The notes: generated from the letters alone by a model not told the origin. A stretch of 64,000 nucleotides of DNA from JAICYJ01 sp963797565 (GCA_963797565.1 CAWCPM010000013.1:1-64000), one strand, 5' to 3'. Shown: positions 45,692 through 55,512, numbered from the stretch's first letter. Translations and numbers: made by a program.

Positions 45692-48682
45692 ATGCGTACC
45701 GACGTATCCGCACACGCCGCACTGCCCGGGCCGCTGCGCCTGCAGCCGTCCTTCCCGTTCGTGGACCGCCCCCGCGAGATGGCCACGCTGCGGTCGCTGC
45801 TGCCACGCGCGCAGAGCGAGGGCCGCCGCATCGCGCTGGTCGGCGGCGAGCCCGGGTCGGGCAAGAGCCGGCTGGTGCGCGAGATCGCCCACCAGGCCGC
45901 GAAGGACGGCGCGCTGGTGCTGTACGGCGCCTGCGACGCCGTGGTCCGCACCCCCTACCGGCCGTTCGTGGAGGCGCTCGACCAGCTGGTGCGAGCCAGC
46001 GATCCGGACGAGCTGCGCGCCGACCTGGGGCCGGCCGGCGGAGAGCTGACCCGGTTGCTGCCGGACCTGCGCAGCCGCGTCGGCGACCTGCCGGAGCCGG
46101 TCGTGGCCGACCAGGACACCGAGCGCCATCGCCTGAACGCGGCCGTCAGCGACCTGCTGGTGGCGGCCGGCCGCCGGCGACCGCTGCTGCTGGTGTTCGA
46201 GGACGGCCACTGGGCGGACACACCGACGCTGCTCTTGCTGCGCCACCTCGCGGCCGGTGCCACCGAAGCGCGAATGCTGCTGGTGGCCACGTTCCGGGAC
46301 ACCGAGGCCGATGTGCCGGCCGAGCTGTCGGAGGCGCTGATCGACATGCGGCGCTCGGACGGGGTCGTACGCGTGCGCGTCGGCGGGCTCACGGGCGAGC
46401 AGGTGTCGCAGTTCGTCGAGCGCGCGGCCGGGGCGCCGCTGGGCCCGGCGCTGCCGGAGCTGGCGGGCGCCATCACCAGCCTCACCCAGGGCAACGTGTT
46501 CCTCGTCACGGAGCTATGGCGGGAGCTGGTGGAGACGGGAGCGCTCGAGATCGTGGACGGCATCGCACTCCTGACCCGGCCGCTGAGCGCGCTGGGCACG
46601 CCCGAGAGCGTGCGCGAGGTGGTCAACCAGCGGCTGGCGCGGCTGCAGCCGGAGACGGCCCTGGTGCTGGAGCTGGCCGCGGTGACCGGGCCCGAGTTCG
46701 ACCTGTCGGTGCTGCGCGGCGGCGGGTTCACCGACGCCACGCTGTCGAGCGCGCTGGAGCAGTCGATGCGCAGCGGCATGATCGAGGAGATCCCGGCCAG
46801 GCAGCTGCGCTACCGGTTCTCCCACGAGCTCGTGCGCCGTGCCCTGTACGACCGGCTGGCGGGCCTGCGCCGTGCCGAGCTGCACCTGCAGGTGGCGGAG
46901 TCGATGGAGGCGTCCGGAGCCGCCGACACGGCGCGCGGACTGGCCGACCTCGCCCACCACTTCGCCGCCGCAGCGCCCATCGACGGCCCCCAGCGGGCGG
47001 TCGAGTACAACCTGCGGGCGGCGGCCGCCGCCAACGCCGCGCTGGCGTTCGGCGAGGCGGTCGGGCCGCTGCGGACGGCGCTCGAGCTGGGCGTCGACAA
47101 CGACACCGCCCACGCCGAGATCGAGCTGGAGCTGGGCGCCGCCCACTACCGGGCCGGTCAGTCCGGCGATTCCCTGGAGGCGTTCCGGGCGGCCGCCGAG
47201 ACGGCGCGGCGCCTCCACAACCCGGATCTTCTGGCACGCGCCGCGATCGGGGTGGAGACCGCCTGCTGGCGGGTGGCGATGCTCGACGAGGGCGCGATCG
47301 AGCTGCTGGAGGAGGCGCTGGCGGCACTCGGCCCGGGCGACTCCACCCAGCGCGTGCTGCTGCTTTCGGGACTGGCCCGGGCGCGTGCGCTCGTGGGAGA
47401 GTCCGAACGCAGCGCCGTGCTGCGCGACGAGGCGATCGAGATCGCCCGGCGGATGGACTATCGCCCGGGCCTGTCCGTGGTGCTGATGCGCAGCTACTGG
47501 GCACGCGGCTCCAACACCCACGACGAGGTGCTGGAGATGCTGGCCGAGGCTCGCACCATCGCCGAGGAGCTGGGCGACATCGAGTCGCAGGCGGAGGCCT
47601 CCGAGTGGCGGATCACCGCCCTGATCGGCAAGGGCGACCTGCGCACCGCCGGCCGCGAGCTGGCCCAGGTGCTGGAGATCTCGCGGCGCATGCACCAGCC
47701 GTTCATCATCCACGTGGCCGAGCACTACCGCTCGGCGATCGCGCTCTGCGAGGGACGCCTTGGGGAGGCCGAGCAGGCGGCCGAGCGGTCGCGCGAGTGG
47801 AGCCGGCTGCTGACGGGGCGCGACGCGTCCGGGGTCTACGGCGTCCAGATGTTCAGCATCCGCCGCGAGCAGGGCCGGCTGGCGGAGCTGGCACCGGTCG
47901 TGCGGGTGCTGGCCGGCGGCGACCGGCGCGGCGGGTCGTGGCGCCCTGGGCTGGCGGCGCTCACGGCGGAGCTGGGGATGCTGGACGACGCGCGCGCCCA
48001 GCTGGCGCTGATCCAGAGCGACGGCCTCGATGTCTACCGGCCCGCGCTATGGGTGGGGTCGCTGACCTACATCGCCGACGCCTGCGTCGCCGTGGGCGAC
48101 GCCGACCTGTCGGAGCAGGTCTACCGGGAGCTGCTGTCGATCGCGGAGCGGAACGTGATGATCGGACACGGCGTGGCCTGCTACGGCTCGTCCGAGCGAT
48201 ACCTGGGCACCCTGGCGGCCGCCTACGGCCAGCTCGAGCTGGCCGAGCTGCACCTGCAGCGCGCGATCGACTACAACCGTGACATGGGCGCGATCACCTG
48301 GCTGGCGCACTCGGACTTCGAGTACGCACGGGTGGTGCGGGCGCAGGGCCGGCCAGACGACCCGGCCGCGCAGGCTGCGCTGGCGGAGGCGTCCGAGCTG
48401 GCCGAGCGGATCGGGATGCAGGCGCTGCTGGGCCGCATCCGCGGGCTGCTGCCGGCCGGGCCGGTGACGTCGCGGCTGCCGGACGGCCTCTCCGATCGCG
48501 AAGCCGAGATCCTGCAACTGGTCGCGCAGGGCCGGTCGAACCGCGAGATCGGCCACACGCTGCACATCAGCGAGCACACGGCTGCAAACCACATACGCAG
48601 CATCCTGCGTAAGACCGGTTGCGCGAACCGCACCGAAGCGGCAAGCTATGCGCACACGCGCGGCCTGACGGAGCGCGGGTGA
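45692..48682 (+). CDS. Large LuxR-family (LAL type) transcriptional regulator with AAA ATPase domain
   Basis: A 996-residue regulator. The N-terminal AAA/NTPase domain has Walker A GGEPGSGKSR (51-60) and Walker B LLLVFEDGHWAD. A long TPR-like helical middle follows (for example ELGAAHYRAGQSGDSLEAFR). The C-terminal LuxR HTH is LSDREAEILQLVAQGRSNRE, IGHTLHISEHTAANHIRSIL. LAL regulators sense small molecules and activate catabolic or secondary-metabolite genes. ATG 45692 lies next to a nested inverted repeat, and the divergent BBE-type gene is the most obvious target. Length and architecture are normal. Confidence 0.92.
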   Translation: MRTDVSAHAALPGPLRLQPSFPFVDRPREMATLRSLLPRAQSEGRRIALVGGEPGSGKSRLVREIAHQAAKDGALVLYGACDAVVRTPYRPFVEALDQLVRASDPDELRADLGPAGGELTRLLPDLRSRVGDLPEPVVADQDTERHRLNAAVSDLLVAAGRRRPLLLVFEDGHWADTPTLLLLRHLAAGATEARMLLVATFRDTEADVPAELSEALIDMRRSDGVVRVRVGGLTGEQVSQFVERAAGAPLGPALPELAGAITSLTQGNVFLVTELWRELVETGALEIVDGIALLTRPLSALGTPESVREVVNQRLARLQPETALVLELAAVTGPEFDLSVLRGGGFTDATLSSALEQSMRSGMIEEIPARQLRYRFSHELVRRALYDRLAGLRRAELHLQVAESMEASGAADTARGLADLAHHFAAAAPIDGPQRAVEYNLRAAAAANAALAFGEAVGPLRTALELGVDNDTAHAEIELELGAAHYRAGQSGDSLEAFRAAAETARRLHNPDLLARAAIGVETACWRVAMLDEGAIELLEEALAALGPGDSTQRVLLLSGLARARALVGESERSAVLRDEAIEIARRMDYRPGLSVVLMRSYWARGSNTHDEVLEMLAEARTIAEELGDIESQAEASEWRITALIGKGDLRTAGRELAQVLEISRRMHQPFIIHVAEHYRSAIALCEGRLGEAEQAAERSREWSRLLTGRDASGVYGVQMFSIRREQGRLAELAPVVRVLAGGDRRGGSWRPGLAALTAELGMLDDARAQLALIQSDGLDVYRPALWVGSLTYIADACVAVGDADLSEQVYRELLSIAERNVMIGHGVACYGSSERYLGTLAAAYGQLELAELHLQRAIDYNRDMGAITWLAHSDFEYARVVRAQGRPDDPAAQAALAEASELAERIGMQALLGRIRGLLPAGPVTSRLPDGLSDREAEILQLVAQGRSNREIGHTLHISEHTAANHIRSILRKTGCANRTEAASYAHTRGLTERG

Positions 48683-48704
48683 GACCAATCAGAAGCGGGG
48701 GCGG

Positions 48705-48962
48705 ATGGCACTCTTTTTGATCGAACGGAGCTTCGCGGAGCAGCTCGACCTGACCGGCGAGGACGTGCGGGTGATCGAGGACATCAACGCCGACGAGGGT
48801 GTGAACTGGCTGTTCTCGTTCCTGAGCGCCGACCGCCGCCGATCGTACTGCCTGTACGAGGCGCCGTCGCCGGATGAGATCATCGCCGCCGCCAAGCGCG
48901 CCAACGTGCCGGTCGACCAGGTGGTCGAGGTCAGCAAGTTCCAGCCTGAGCTGGTGCGCTAG
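48705..48962 (+). CDS. DUF4242-family small protein
   Basis: An 85-residue ferredoxin-like-fold protein of the DUF4242 / nickel-binding SCO4226-like group. The pattern FLIERSFAEQLDLTGEDVR, VNWLFSFLSADRRRSYCLYE, APSPDEIIAAAKRANVPVDQ matches the family. It starts at ATG 48705, 22 bases after the LuxR gene, probably in the same transcript. Some family members bind Ni; here no ligand set is certain. The final TAG shares the palindrome CTAG with the stop of the convergent lipoprotein gene. Confidence 0.78.
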   Translation: MALFLIERSFAEQLDLTGEDVRVIEDINADEGVNWLFSFLSADRRRSYCLYEAPSPDEIIAAAKRANVPVDQVVEVSKFQPELVR

Positions 48963-49620
48963 GACGTAGGGACGATCTCGCCGGATGCCAGCATCTGGCG
49001 GCTGATCTTCGTGCCCAGGGCGGCAAGCGCGGTGGATCGACCGATCCGTCGGCGTGCAGCAGGCCGTGCGACCAGCCCTCCTGGCAGATGCGCGTCAGGA
49101 GCTTGCGCGTGTCGGCCTTGCTGTAGGGCAGCGACTGGTTGTGGGGCAACGCCAGCGAGCCGGCCACGCACACCGGTACCACGACCCCCCGTCCGCGGGC
49201 GCGGAACAGGGCGCGCTGATCGAGCCCGTCGTCGGTCAGAAAGGGGCCGAGGTTGTGGCAGGCCTTCGCGGTGAGGGCGTGGACGCCGCCCGGCGGCAGG
49301 TACGGCGCATCCGCCGTGGTGTCGGCGCCGAGGCTGGTCTGCAGGCTCAGCTGGCAGAGCGGAGACAGCGCATCGGGGTGGGCCTTCAACAGCGTGCGCA
49401 GCTGGTCGGCCGTTGTCGCGCCGTGATCGTCCAGCAGGCCGGCCTGCTCGGCCTGCGCGCACAGCTCGGACACCGCACGGCGGGCGGCCGGGGTATCGGC
49501 CAGACCGGCCCGATACCGTTCCTGGCAGGCGGCGGTGCGCTCGCTCGCCGACGTGCCGCCGCCGCATGCGGCAAGGAAAGCCAGCAGCACCACGACCACC
49601 ACGGCTGACCCGACTCTCAT
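48959..49620 (-). CDS. Putative lipoprotein of unknown function, one frame break
   Basis: A ~220-residue exported protein. The signal peptide VGSAVVVVVLLAFLAAC has the lipidated Cys at residue 19, followed by GGGTSASER. The mature part has several Cys (TAACQERY, SELCAQAE, SPLCQLSL, KACHNLGPF, VPVCVAGSL, RICQEGW), probably paired in disulfides. Near 49032 one lost base breaks the frame; the continuation TALAALGTKISRQMLASGEI ends VPTS at 48959. I recognise no domain. It is convergent with DUF4242 and upstream of nothing obvious on its strand. Confidence 0.65.
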
Positions 49621-49649
49621 GCGGCGACGCTAGCAGGGCACGGGGACGG

Positions 49650-50547
49650 TCAGCCGGGAAAGCTCTCGGGCCGCTCGACCGCGCGCTGCCACAGGTCGTC
49701 GTCGATGTTGCGCCCGGTCACGATCAGGACGACGACGCCCTCCAGCCGGCCCTCCAGCCGGCGCGCGCCCGCCAGCGCGGCCGCCGCGGAGCCCTCGACC
49801 CGCATGCCGGCCGTCCGCGAACGCTCCCACCGCCTCGGCGATCTCGCGATCGGTGACCTCGGCCATCGCGTCGGCGGCCGTCGCCAGCGCCTCCACGGCG
49901 ACGGGGATCGCCACCCGCACGGCCATGCCGTCTGCAAACGTGTCGCTTTGGGACGACTCCACCACGCGGCCCGCCTCGAAGCTGCGCGCCATCACCGGGG
50001 CACCGGCTGCGACCACGCCGATCCGCCGCGCGGCCGGCGACCGCGCGCCCAGACGCAGGCCGATCCCGGCCAGAAGCGCGCCGTTTCCGACCGGTACCAG
50101 CACCGCATCCGGCGTCAGATCGGCCAGGATCTCGTCGGCAATGACGCCGTAGCCCTGATACTGAGCGGGCTCCGCGCCGTCCTGGAAGAACGGCAGCCCC
50201 TGCGCCCGTGCGTGCTCGATCCCCGACGCCTTGGCCTCGTCCAGGTCGGCGCCACCCACCACCAGCTCGGCGCCGAGGCCGCGCAGCAGCGCCAGCTTCG
50301 CGGCGCTTGCCCGCTCCGGCACGAACACCACCGCGGTCATGCCGTGCCGGGCGGCGGCCCAGGCGGTGGCGGCGCCGTGGTTGCCCGTCGAGGCGGTGAC
50401 GACGGACGCGTGGCCCTGCTCGCGGTACTCCTCGACAACCGGCAGCGCCCCTCGCCACTTGAACGCGCCCAGCTCGTGGCCGTCCTCGCGCTTGAGGAAC
50501 AGCGTGCGACCCGGTAGCCAACCGCTCGGTGCCGCCTGCAGGGTCAC
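49650..50547 (-). CDS. PLP-dependent threonine/serine dehydratase-like enzyme, one frame break
   Basis: A ~299-residue fold-type II PLP enzyme. The PLP Lys is K30 in HELGAFKWRGAL. The phosphate/substrate loop is TASTGNHGAATAWAA, and VLVPVGNGALLAGIGLRLG is the glycine-rich loop. Near 49815 a one-base gain breaks the frame after FADGR; the rest (MRVEGSAAAALAGARRLEGR to ERPESFPG) ends at 49650. Typical reactions are deamination of Thr/Ser or a threo-3-hydroxy amino acid. GTG 50545-50547 overlaps the GntR stop (GTGA), so the GntR protein probably regulates it. A link to the methylated-amine island is possible but unproven. Confidence 0.84.
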
Positions 50548-51188
50548 AGCGCCGCCCGCATCTCCTCGGCGAACGCCCGCACGTGCGCCGCTGCGATCGC
50601 GCGCGCCCGCTCCGGATCGCCCTGCCGGATCGCATCCAGCAGCTCGCCGTGCTCCCGCATCCGCTGCTCCAGCGGCGGCAGCCGGTCCCAGGTGAGGTGC
50701 CAGATCCGCAGCGACATGTTCAGGTAGCGATCGAGGTCCTGCTCCAGGTACGGATTGCGGGAGCAGCGGTAGATGAACCGGTGCACCTCGGCGTCCAGCT
50801 CGATCAGCCGCCGCTGGCCGGACTCGGCCGCGTCCAGCTTGGCAATCAGGTCGCCGGCCTCGCGGCGGTCATCGGCGTCGGCCAGCATCGCCGCACGCTC
50901 GGCTGCGCGCGCCTCGAGCTGCACCCGGACGTCGGTGATGTCGGTCAGGCTGGTGATGTTGATGGTCGCGGCGAAGGTGCCCCGGCGCGGGTAGACGACC
51001 ACCAGCCGCTCCAGCGCCAGGCGCCTGATCGCCTCACGCACGGGCGTGCGCCCGACGCCCAGCTGCACGGTCAGCGCCTCCTCGTCGATCGGCGCCCCGG
51101 GCGGGATCTCGAGCGATACCAGCCGGTCGCGGAGCGCCGCATAGGCGCGGTCGGAGAGCAGCTCGGTGGGAAGTTGCAGGGCAGCCAT
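50544..51188 (-). CDS. GntR-family (FadR subfamily) transcriptional regulator
   Basis: A 214-residue regulator. The N-terminal winged helix has DRAYAALRDRLVSLEIPPGAPIDEEALTVQLG with recognition part VGRTPVREAIRRLALERLVV. The C-terminal FCD domain is all-helical and carries the usual metal/ligand residues (ELDAEVHRFIYRCSRNPYLE, LEQRMREHGELLDAI). ATG 51186-51188 is preferred; an open frame upstream would cross the operator. It is transcribed with the dehydratase gene and divergent from the dimethylglycine-dehydrogenase-like operon, so it is a candidate repressor of both sides. The effector is unknown. Confidence 0.9.
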   Translation of the reverse strand: MAALQLPTELLSDRAYAALRDRLVSLEIPPGAPIDEEALTVQLGVGRTPVREAIRRLALERLVVVYPRRGTFAATINITSLTDITDVRVQLEARAAERAAMLADADDRREAGDLIAKLDAAESGQRRLIELDAEVHRFIYRCSRNPYLEQDLDRYLNMSLRIWHLTWDRLPPLEQRMREHGELLDAIRQGDPERARAIAAAHVRAFAEEMRAAL

Positions 51189-51189
51189 G

Positions 51190-51218
51190 GGTCTGATATA
51201 TGAGTTGTCTACCAGACC
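51190..51218. promoter_or_regulatory. Candidate GntR operator in the divergent promoter region
   Basis: GGTCTG (51190-51195) and CAGACC (51213-51218) form an exact inverted repeat, and TTGTCTACCA (51205-51214) has the GT-N2-AC core typical of FadR-type operators. TATAT lies between the arms. The site is adjacent to the regulator ATG and ~50 bases before the flavoprotein gene, well placed to repress both. Confidence 0.5.
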
Positions 51219-51266
51219 GGAGCCCTCCCGGCAACCCCCACGCGCACCGGCGCGGGAGACGAACAC

Positions 51267-53786
51267 ATGAGCGATCTGCCCCCATCAGCCCGCGCTGTCG
51301 TGATCGGCGCCGGCATCGTCGGAAACAGCATCTGCTACCACCTGTCCGAGCTGGGCTGGCGCGACCTGGTGCTGCTCGACAAGGGCCCGTTCCCCAACCC
51401 CGGCGGCTCCACCGGGCACGCATCCAATTTCATCTTCCCGGTCGACCACTCCAAGGAGATGACGGCGCTGACGCTCGACAGCATGCGCCAGTACCAGGAC
51501 CTGGACGTGTTCACGGAGAGCGGCGGCATCGAGGTGGCCCGCACCGAGGAGCGCATGCAGGAGCTGCACCGGCGCATGTCGTCGGCGCACGCCTGGGGCA
51601 TCGATCGCGTCTCGATGGTGACGCCCGCCGAGATCAAGCAGCTGGTGCCGTTCATCGACGAGACGATCCTGCTGGGCGGCTTCTCCTCGCCGGGCGTGGG
51701 CGTGGTCGACTCGCTGCGGGCTGGCACGATCATGCGCGAACGCGCTGTCGCGGCGGGCGCGCTCACGATCTCGGCCAACACCGAGGTGCTGGGCATCGAC
51801 GTCGAGCGCGGCCGCGTGCGCCGGGTGCGCACCACCCGCGGCGACATCGAGACCGAGATCGTGGTCGTGGCCTGCGGGGTGTGGAGCCCGGCGATCGCGC
51901 AGATGGCCGGCGCGCTGATCCCGCTCACGCCGGCCGTCCACCAGATGATCGACATCGGGCCGGTGCCGCGGTTCGCCAGCTCCACGCGCCACATCGAGTA
52001 CCCGATCGTGCGCGACATGGACACCTTCATGTACGAGCGCCAGGACGGCATCGGCCTCGAGATCGGCTCCTACGCGCACCGGCCGATCCTGCACGATCCG
52101 GAGGAGATCCCCTCGATCGAGCAGGCCGCCCTGTCGCCCACCGAGCTGCCCTTCACGCAGGCCGACTTCGACAAGCAGATGGAGGACGCGCTGGAGCTGA
52201 TGCCGGAGATCGTCGGCGACGAGAGCGTGGGCGTGAAGTACGCGATCAACGGCCTGCTGTCGCTGACGCCGGACGGGATGCCGCTGCTGGGCGAGACGCA
52301 CGAGGTGCGCGGCCTCTGGTCGTGCGCGGCCGTGTGGGTGAAGGAGGGGCCGGGCATCGCCAAGGCGGTGGCCGAGTGGATGACGCACGGCGAGTCGGAG
52401 ATCGACCTGCACTCGTCCGACATCGCCCGCTTCTGGGAGCACCAGAAGACCCGCGCCCACGTCCGCGCCCGCACGTCGGAGGGCTTCAACAAGACCTACG
52501 GCATCATCCACCCGTCCGAGCAGTGGGCCTCCAACCGCGACGTGCGGCTGCCGCCCTTCCACGCCCGCGAGCAAGAGCTGGGCGCGGTCTTCTTCGAGGC
52601 GGCGGGCTGGGAGCGGCCGCAGTGGTACGAGTCGAACGCGCCGCTGCTCGAGGAGTACGCCGACCGCATCAACCCGCGCGAGGCCGAGTGGGACGCGCGC
52701 TGGTGGTCGCCGATCATCAACGCCGAGCACCTGGCGATGCGCGACCGCGCCGGCATGGTCGACCTGTCGGCCTTCGCGGTCTTCGACGTGCTCGGCCCGG
52801 GCGCGCTCGAGGCCGTGCAGGGCGTGGCCGTGCGGCAGATGGACGTACCGGTCGGCCGCGTCGTCTACACGCCGGTGCTGACCCCGGGCGGCGGATTCCG
52901 GTCCGACCTCACGATCATGCGGCTCGACGACGAGGTGTTCCGCGTCGTCACCGGCGGTGCCCACGGTGCCGCCGACCGCAAGTGGTTCGCCGACCGCCTG
53001 CCGCAGGACGGCACCGCCCAGATCGCAGACCTGACCTCTGCCTGGACCACGCTCGGCCTCTGGGGACCGCGCGCGCGTGACATCCTGCGGTCGGTGACCC
53101 GCGACGACGTCTCCCACGAGGGCTTCCGTTTCGGCAGCTGCCGAACGATCGAGATCGACACGCTGCGGGTGCTGGCCTCTCGCATCTCCTACGTGGGCGA
53201 CCTCGGCTGGGAGCTGTACGTGCCGATCGAGCAGGGCCAGAAGCTGTGGGACGTGATCGCGGAGGCCGGCCGGCCGCACGGCATCGCGCCGGTCGGGATC
53301 GGCGTCTACGGCACCACCGGCCGGCTCGAGAAGTGCTACCGCGCCTACGGCTTCGAGCTGGAGAGCGAGTACAACGTCTGCGAGGCGGGCATGGCCGGGC
53401 CCAAGGTGAAGGACGAGGACTTCGTCGGCAAGGAGGCCCACCTGCGGCACCGGGACGAGCAGCCGGCCGCGATCATGTGCACGCTGACCGTCGACGACCA
53501 CACATCGGCCTCCGGGGTGAAGCGGTACATGCTGGGCCGCGAGCCGATCCAGACCCGCGACGGGCAGCCCCTCACCGACAGCAGGGGCCGGCGCTCGTAC
53601 GTGACCAGCGCCGGCGCCGGGCCGTCGGTCGGAAAGCACCTGCTGATGGCCTACCTGCCGCCGGAGCAGGCGCAGGTCGGCACCGAGCTGGCCGTGGAGT
53701 ACCTGAACGAGCGCTACCCGGTGACGGTGGCGGTGGCCGGCTCGACGCCGATCTTCGACCCCGAGAACGAGCGGATCCGGTCGTGA
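51267..53786 (+). CDS. Dimethylglycine/sarcosine dehydrogenase-like flavoprotein with GcvT folate domain
   Basis: An 839-residue two-module enzyme. Residues ~1-400 form a DAO-type FAD domain: VVIGAGIVGNSICYHLSELG, then GGSTGHASNF, where H51 aligns with the covalent-flavin His of dimethylglycine dehydrogenase. A linker (~400-470) precedes the GcvT/aminomethyltransferase module (LAMRDRAGMVDLSAFAVFDV, ISYVGDLGWELYVPIEQG, GTTGRLEKCYRAYGFELESE), which binds H4folate and captures the one-carbon unit as methylene-H4folate. No signal peptide, so cytoplasmic. EtfBA genes follow directly as electron acceptors. Exact substrate (dimethylglycine, sarcosine or a related N-methyl amine) is not fixed. ATG 51267. 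Confidence 0.88.
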   Translation: MSDLPPSARAVVIGAGIVGNSICYHLSELGWRDLVLLDKGPFPNPGGSTGHASNFIFPVDHSKEMTALTLDSMRQYQDLDVFTESGGIEVARTEERMQELHRRMSSAHAWGIDRVSMVTPAEIKQLVPFIDETILLGGFSSPGVGVVDSLRAGTIMRERAVAAGALTISANTEVLGIDVERGRVRRVRTTRGDIETEIVVVACGVWSPAIAQMAGALIPLTPAVHQMIDIGPVPRFASSTRHIEYPIVRDMDTFMYERQDGIGLEIGSYAHRPILHDPEEIPSIEQAALSPTELPFTQADFDKQMEDALELMPEIVGDESVGVKYAINGLLSLTPDGMPLLGETHEVRGLWSCAAVWVKEGPGIAKAVAEWMTHGESEIDLHSSDIARFWEHQKTRAHVRARTSEGFNKTYGIIHPSEQWASNRDVRLPPFHAREQELGAVFFEAAGWERPQWYESNAPLLEEYADRINPREAEWDARWWSPIINAEHLAMRDRAGMVDLSAFAVFDVLGPGALEAVQGVAVRQMDVPVGRVVYTPVLTPGGGFRSDLTIMRLDDEVFRVVTGGAHGAADRKWFADRLPQDGTAQIADLTSAWTTLGLWGPRARDILRSVTRDDVSHEGFRFGSCRTIEIDTLRVLASRISYVGDLGWELYVPIEQGQKLWDVIAEAGRPHGIAPVGIGVYGTTGRLEKCYRAYGFELESEYNVCEAGMAGPKVKDEDFVGKEAHLRHRDEQPAAIMCTLTVDDHTSASGVKRYMLGREPIQTRDGQPLTDSRGRRSYVTSAGAGPSVGKHLLMAYLPPEQAQVGTELAVEYLNERYPVTVAVAGSTPIFDPENERIRS

Positions 53787-54547
53787 ACATCCTCGTCTGC
53801 GCCAAGCGGGTGCCGATGACGGGCGGCACGATCGTGCTGACCGAGGACGAGCAGTCGATCCAGACCCGCCACCTCGGCTTCACCATCAGCCCGCATGAGG
53901 AGTGTGGGGTCGAGGAGGCGGTGCGGCTGATCGAGGCGAACGGCGGCGAGTCGGTAGTGCTGGCGCTGGGCCCGTCCGAGGCCGAGGAGCAGCTGCGCGA
54001 CGCGATGGCGCTGGGCATCGACCGCGCGATCCTGCTCGAGACGGCCGACGAGTTCGACGGCCAGGCCACGGCCGCTGCGATCGTCGCCGCGATCGAGGCC
54101 GAGCGGGCGGCGGGCGTCGAGTTCGACCTGATCTTCTTCGGCAACGAGTCGGCCGACTCCGGCAACTACCAGGTCGGCATCCGCGTCGCCCACGCACTGG
54201 GGCGCCCCTGCGTGACCGGCGTCAAGGGCATCACGGTCCAGGACGGCCGCGCCCGCTGCGAGCAGGAGACGGCCTCCGGCCGCGACGTCTACGACGTGCC
54301 GCTGCCGGCGGTGGTGACCGTCAAGGAGGGCCTCAACCTGCCCCGCTACCCATCCGTGCCGGGACGGCTGCGGGCCAAGCGCAAGCCCCTGGCCACGAGC
54401 GCTCCGGCACGCCGCGACCCGGGCGTCGAGAAGCTGCGGCTGCGGCTGCCGCCCGGGCAGGGCAAGCAGGCCGAGATCCTGGGCCACGGGCCCGAGGCTG
54501 CGCCGGCCGTGGTCGAGGTGCTGCGCCGGGCGGGGCTGGTGGCATGA
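53783..54547 (+). CDS. etfB: Electron transfer flavoprotein beta subunit
   Basis: A 254-residue EtfB from GTG 53783, overlapping the flavoprotein stop as GTGA. MNILVCAKRVPMTGGTIVL is the family start, SPHEECGVEEAVRLIEANGG and LIFFGNESADSGNYQVGIRV line the AMP site, and LPAVVTVKEGLNLPRYPS is the typical signature. ETF accepts electrons from the flavoprotein dehydrogenase encoded upstream. Dedicated co-encoded ETF pairs are known for dimethylglycine and similar dehydrogenases. It overlaps etfA by four bases (ATGA). Confidence 0.92.
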   Translation: MNILVCAKRVPMTGGTIVLTEDEQSIQTRHLGFTISPHEECGVEEAVRLIEANGGESVVLALGPSEAEEQLRDAMALGIDRAILLETADEFDGQATAAAIVAAIEAERAAGVEFDLIFFGNESADSGNYQVGIRVAHALGRPCVTGVKGITVQDGRARCEQETASGRDVYDVPLPAVVTVKEGLNLPRYPSVPGRLRAKRKPLATSAPARRDPGVEKLRLRLPPGQGKQAEILGHGPEAAPAVVEVLRRAGLVA

Positions 54548-55512
54548 CGCTGGTCTACGTCGAGCACCAGGATGGCCGGCCCGACGACGCCTCGCTGCAG
54601 GCGATCGCACTGGCCCGCGAGATCGCCGGCGGCGCACCGCTGCACGCGCTGCTGGCCGGCCCGGGTGCCGAGGACGCCGCCGCCGGGCTGGGCGCCCACG
54701 GGGTGGCGACCGCGCACATCGCCGAGCACGAGGCGCTCGCCACCCATGCCCCCGTGGCCCTGGCACGCTGCATCGGCGAGCTGATCGAGCGCCTGTCCCC
54801 GGCCGCCGTGGCGGCCGCCGGCAGCGAGCGCGGCAACGAGGTGCTTGCGCACGCGGCGGCGCTCGGCGACCTGCCGCTGGCCGCGAACTGCATCGCCGCA
54901 GAGGCGGGCGACCCGATGGGGGTGACCCGCATCCGCTGGGGCGGCAGCCTGCTCGAGGACGCGCGCCTGCACGGCCCCGTCAAGCTGCTGACGGTGGCGC
55001 CGCACACGGTCGAGGCGATCGAGGTGGCCGGTGGGCCGGCGGCCGTCGAGCGCTTCACGCCCTCGCTGGGCGAGGCCGACCTGGTGGTGCGGGTGGTGGA
55101 GACCGTGCAGCAGAGCAGCGAGGGCGGGGTCAACCTGGCCGACGCCAGGTTCGTGGTCAGCTGCGGGCGCGGCGCCGGCTCGCCCGAGGGCTTCGCGCCG
55201 GCAGAGGAGCTGGCCGCGCTGCTGGGCGGCGCCGTCGGGTGCTCGCGGGCCGTCACCATCGCCGGCTGGCGGTCGCACACCGACCAGGTCGGTCAGACCG
55301 GCACCAAGATCGCGCCCGAGGTGTACCTGGCCTGCGGCATCAGCGGCGCCACCCAGCACATGGCCGGTTGCAAGGGCGCGAAGCGGATCATCGCGGTCAA
55401 CGTCGATCCGGAGGCGCCGATCATCGCCAACGCCGACTACGCCGTGATCGGCGACCTGCACGAGGTGATCCCGGCGATCACGGCCGAGCTGCGAAAGGCG
55501 GGCGCCGGATAG
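54544..55512 (+). CDS. etfA: Electron transfer flavoprotein alpha subunit
   Basis: A 322-residue EtfA. The C-terminal FAD domain is intact: FVVSCGRGAGSPEGF, SRAVTIAGWRSHTDQVGQTG, and YLACGISGATQHMAGCKGAK, ending VNVDPEAPIIANADYAVIGD. It forms a heterodimer with EtfB carrying one FAD and one AMP and passes electrons to the membrane iron-sulfur protein encoded next. ATG 54544 lies inside the etfB stop. The TAG stop at 55510-55512 abuts the beginning of the next protein. Confidence 0.93.
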   Translation: MTLVYVEHQDGRPDDASLQAIALAREIAGGAPLHALLAGPGAEDAAAGLGAHGVATAHIAEHEALATHAPVALARCIGELIERLSPAAVAAAGSERGNEVLAHAAALGDLPLAANCIAAEAGDPMGVTRIRWGGSLLEDARLHGPVKLLTVAPHTVEAIEVAGGPAAVERFTPSLGEADLVVRVVETVQQSSEGGVNLADARFVVSCGRGAGSPEGFAPAEELAALLGGAVGCSRAVTIAGWRSHTDQVGQTGTKIAPEVYLACGISGATQHMAGCKGAKRIIAVNVDPEAPIIANADYAVIGDLHEVIPAITAELRKAGAG

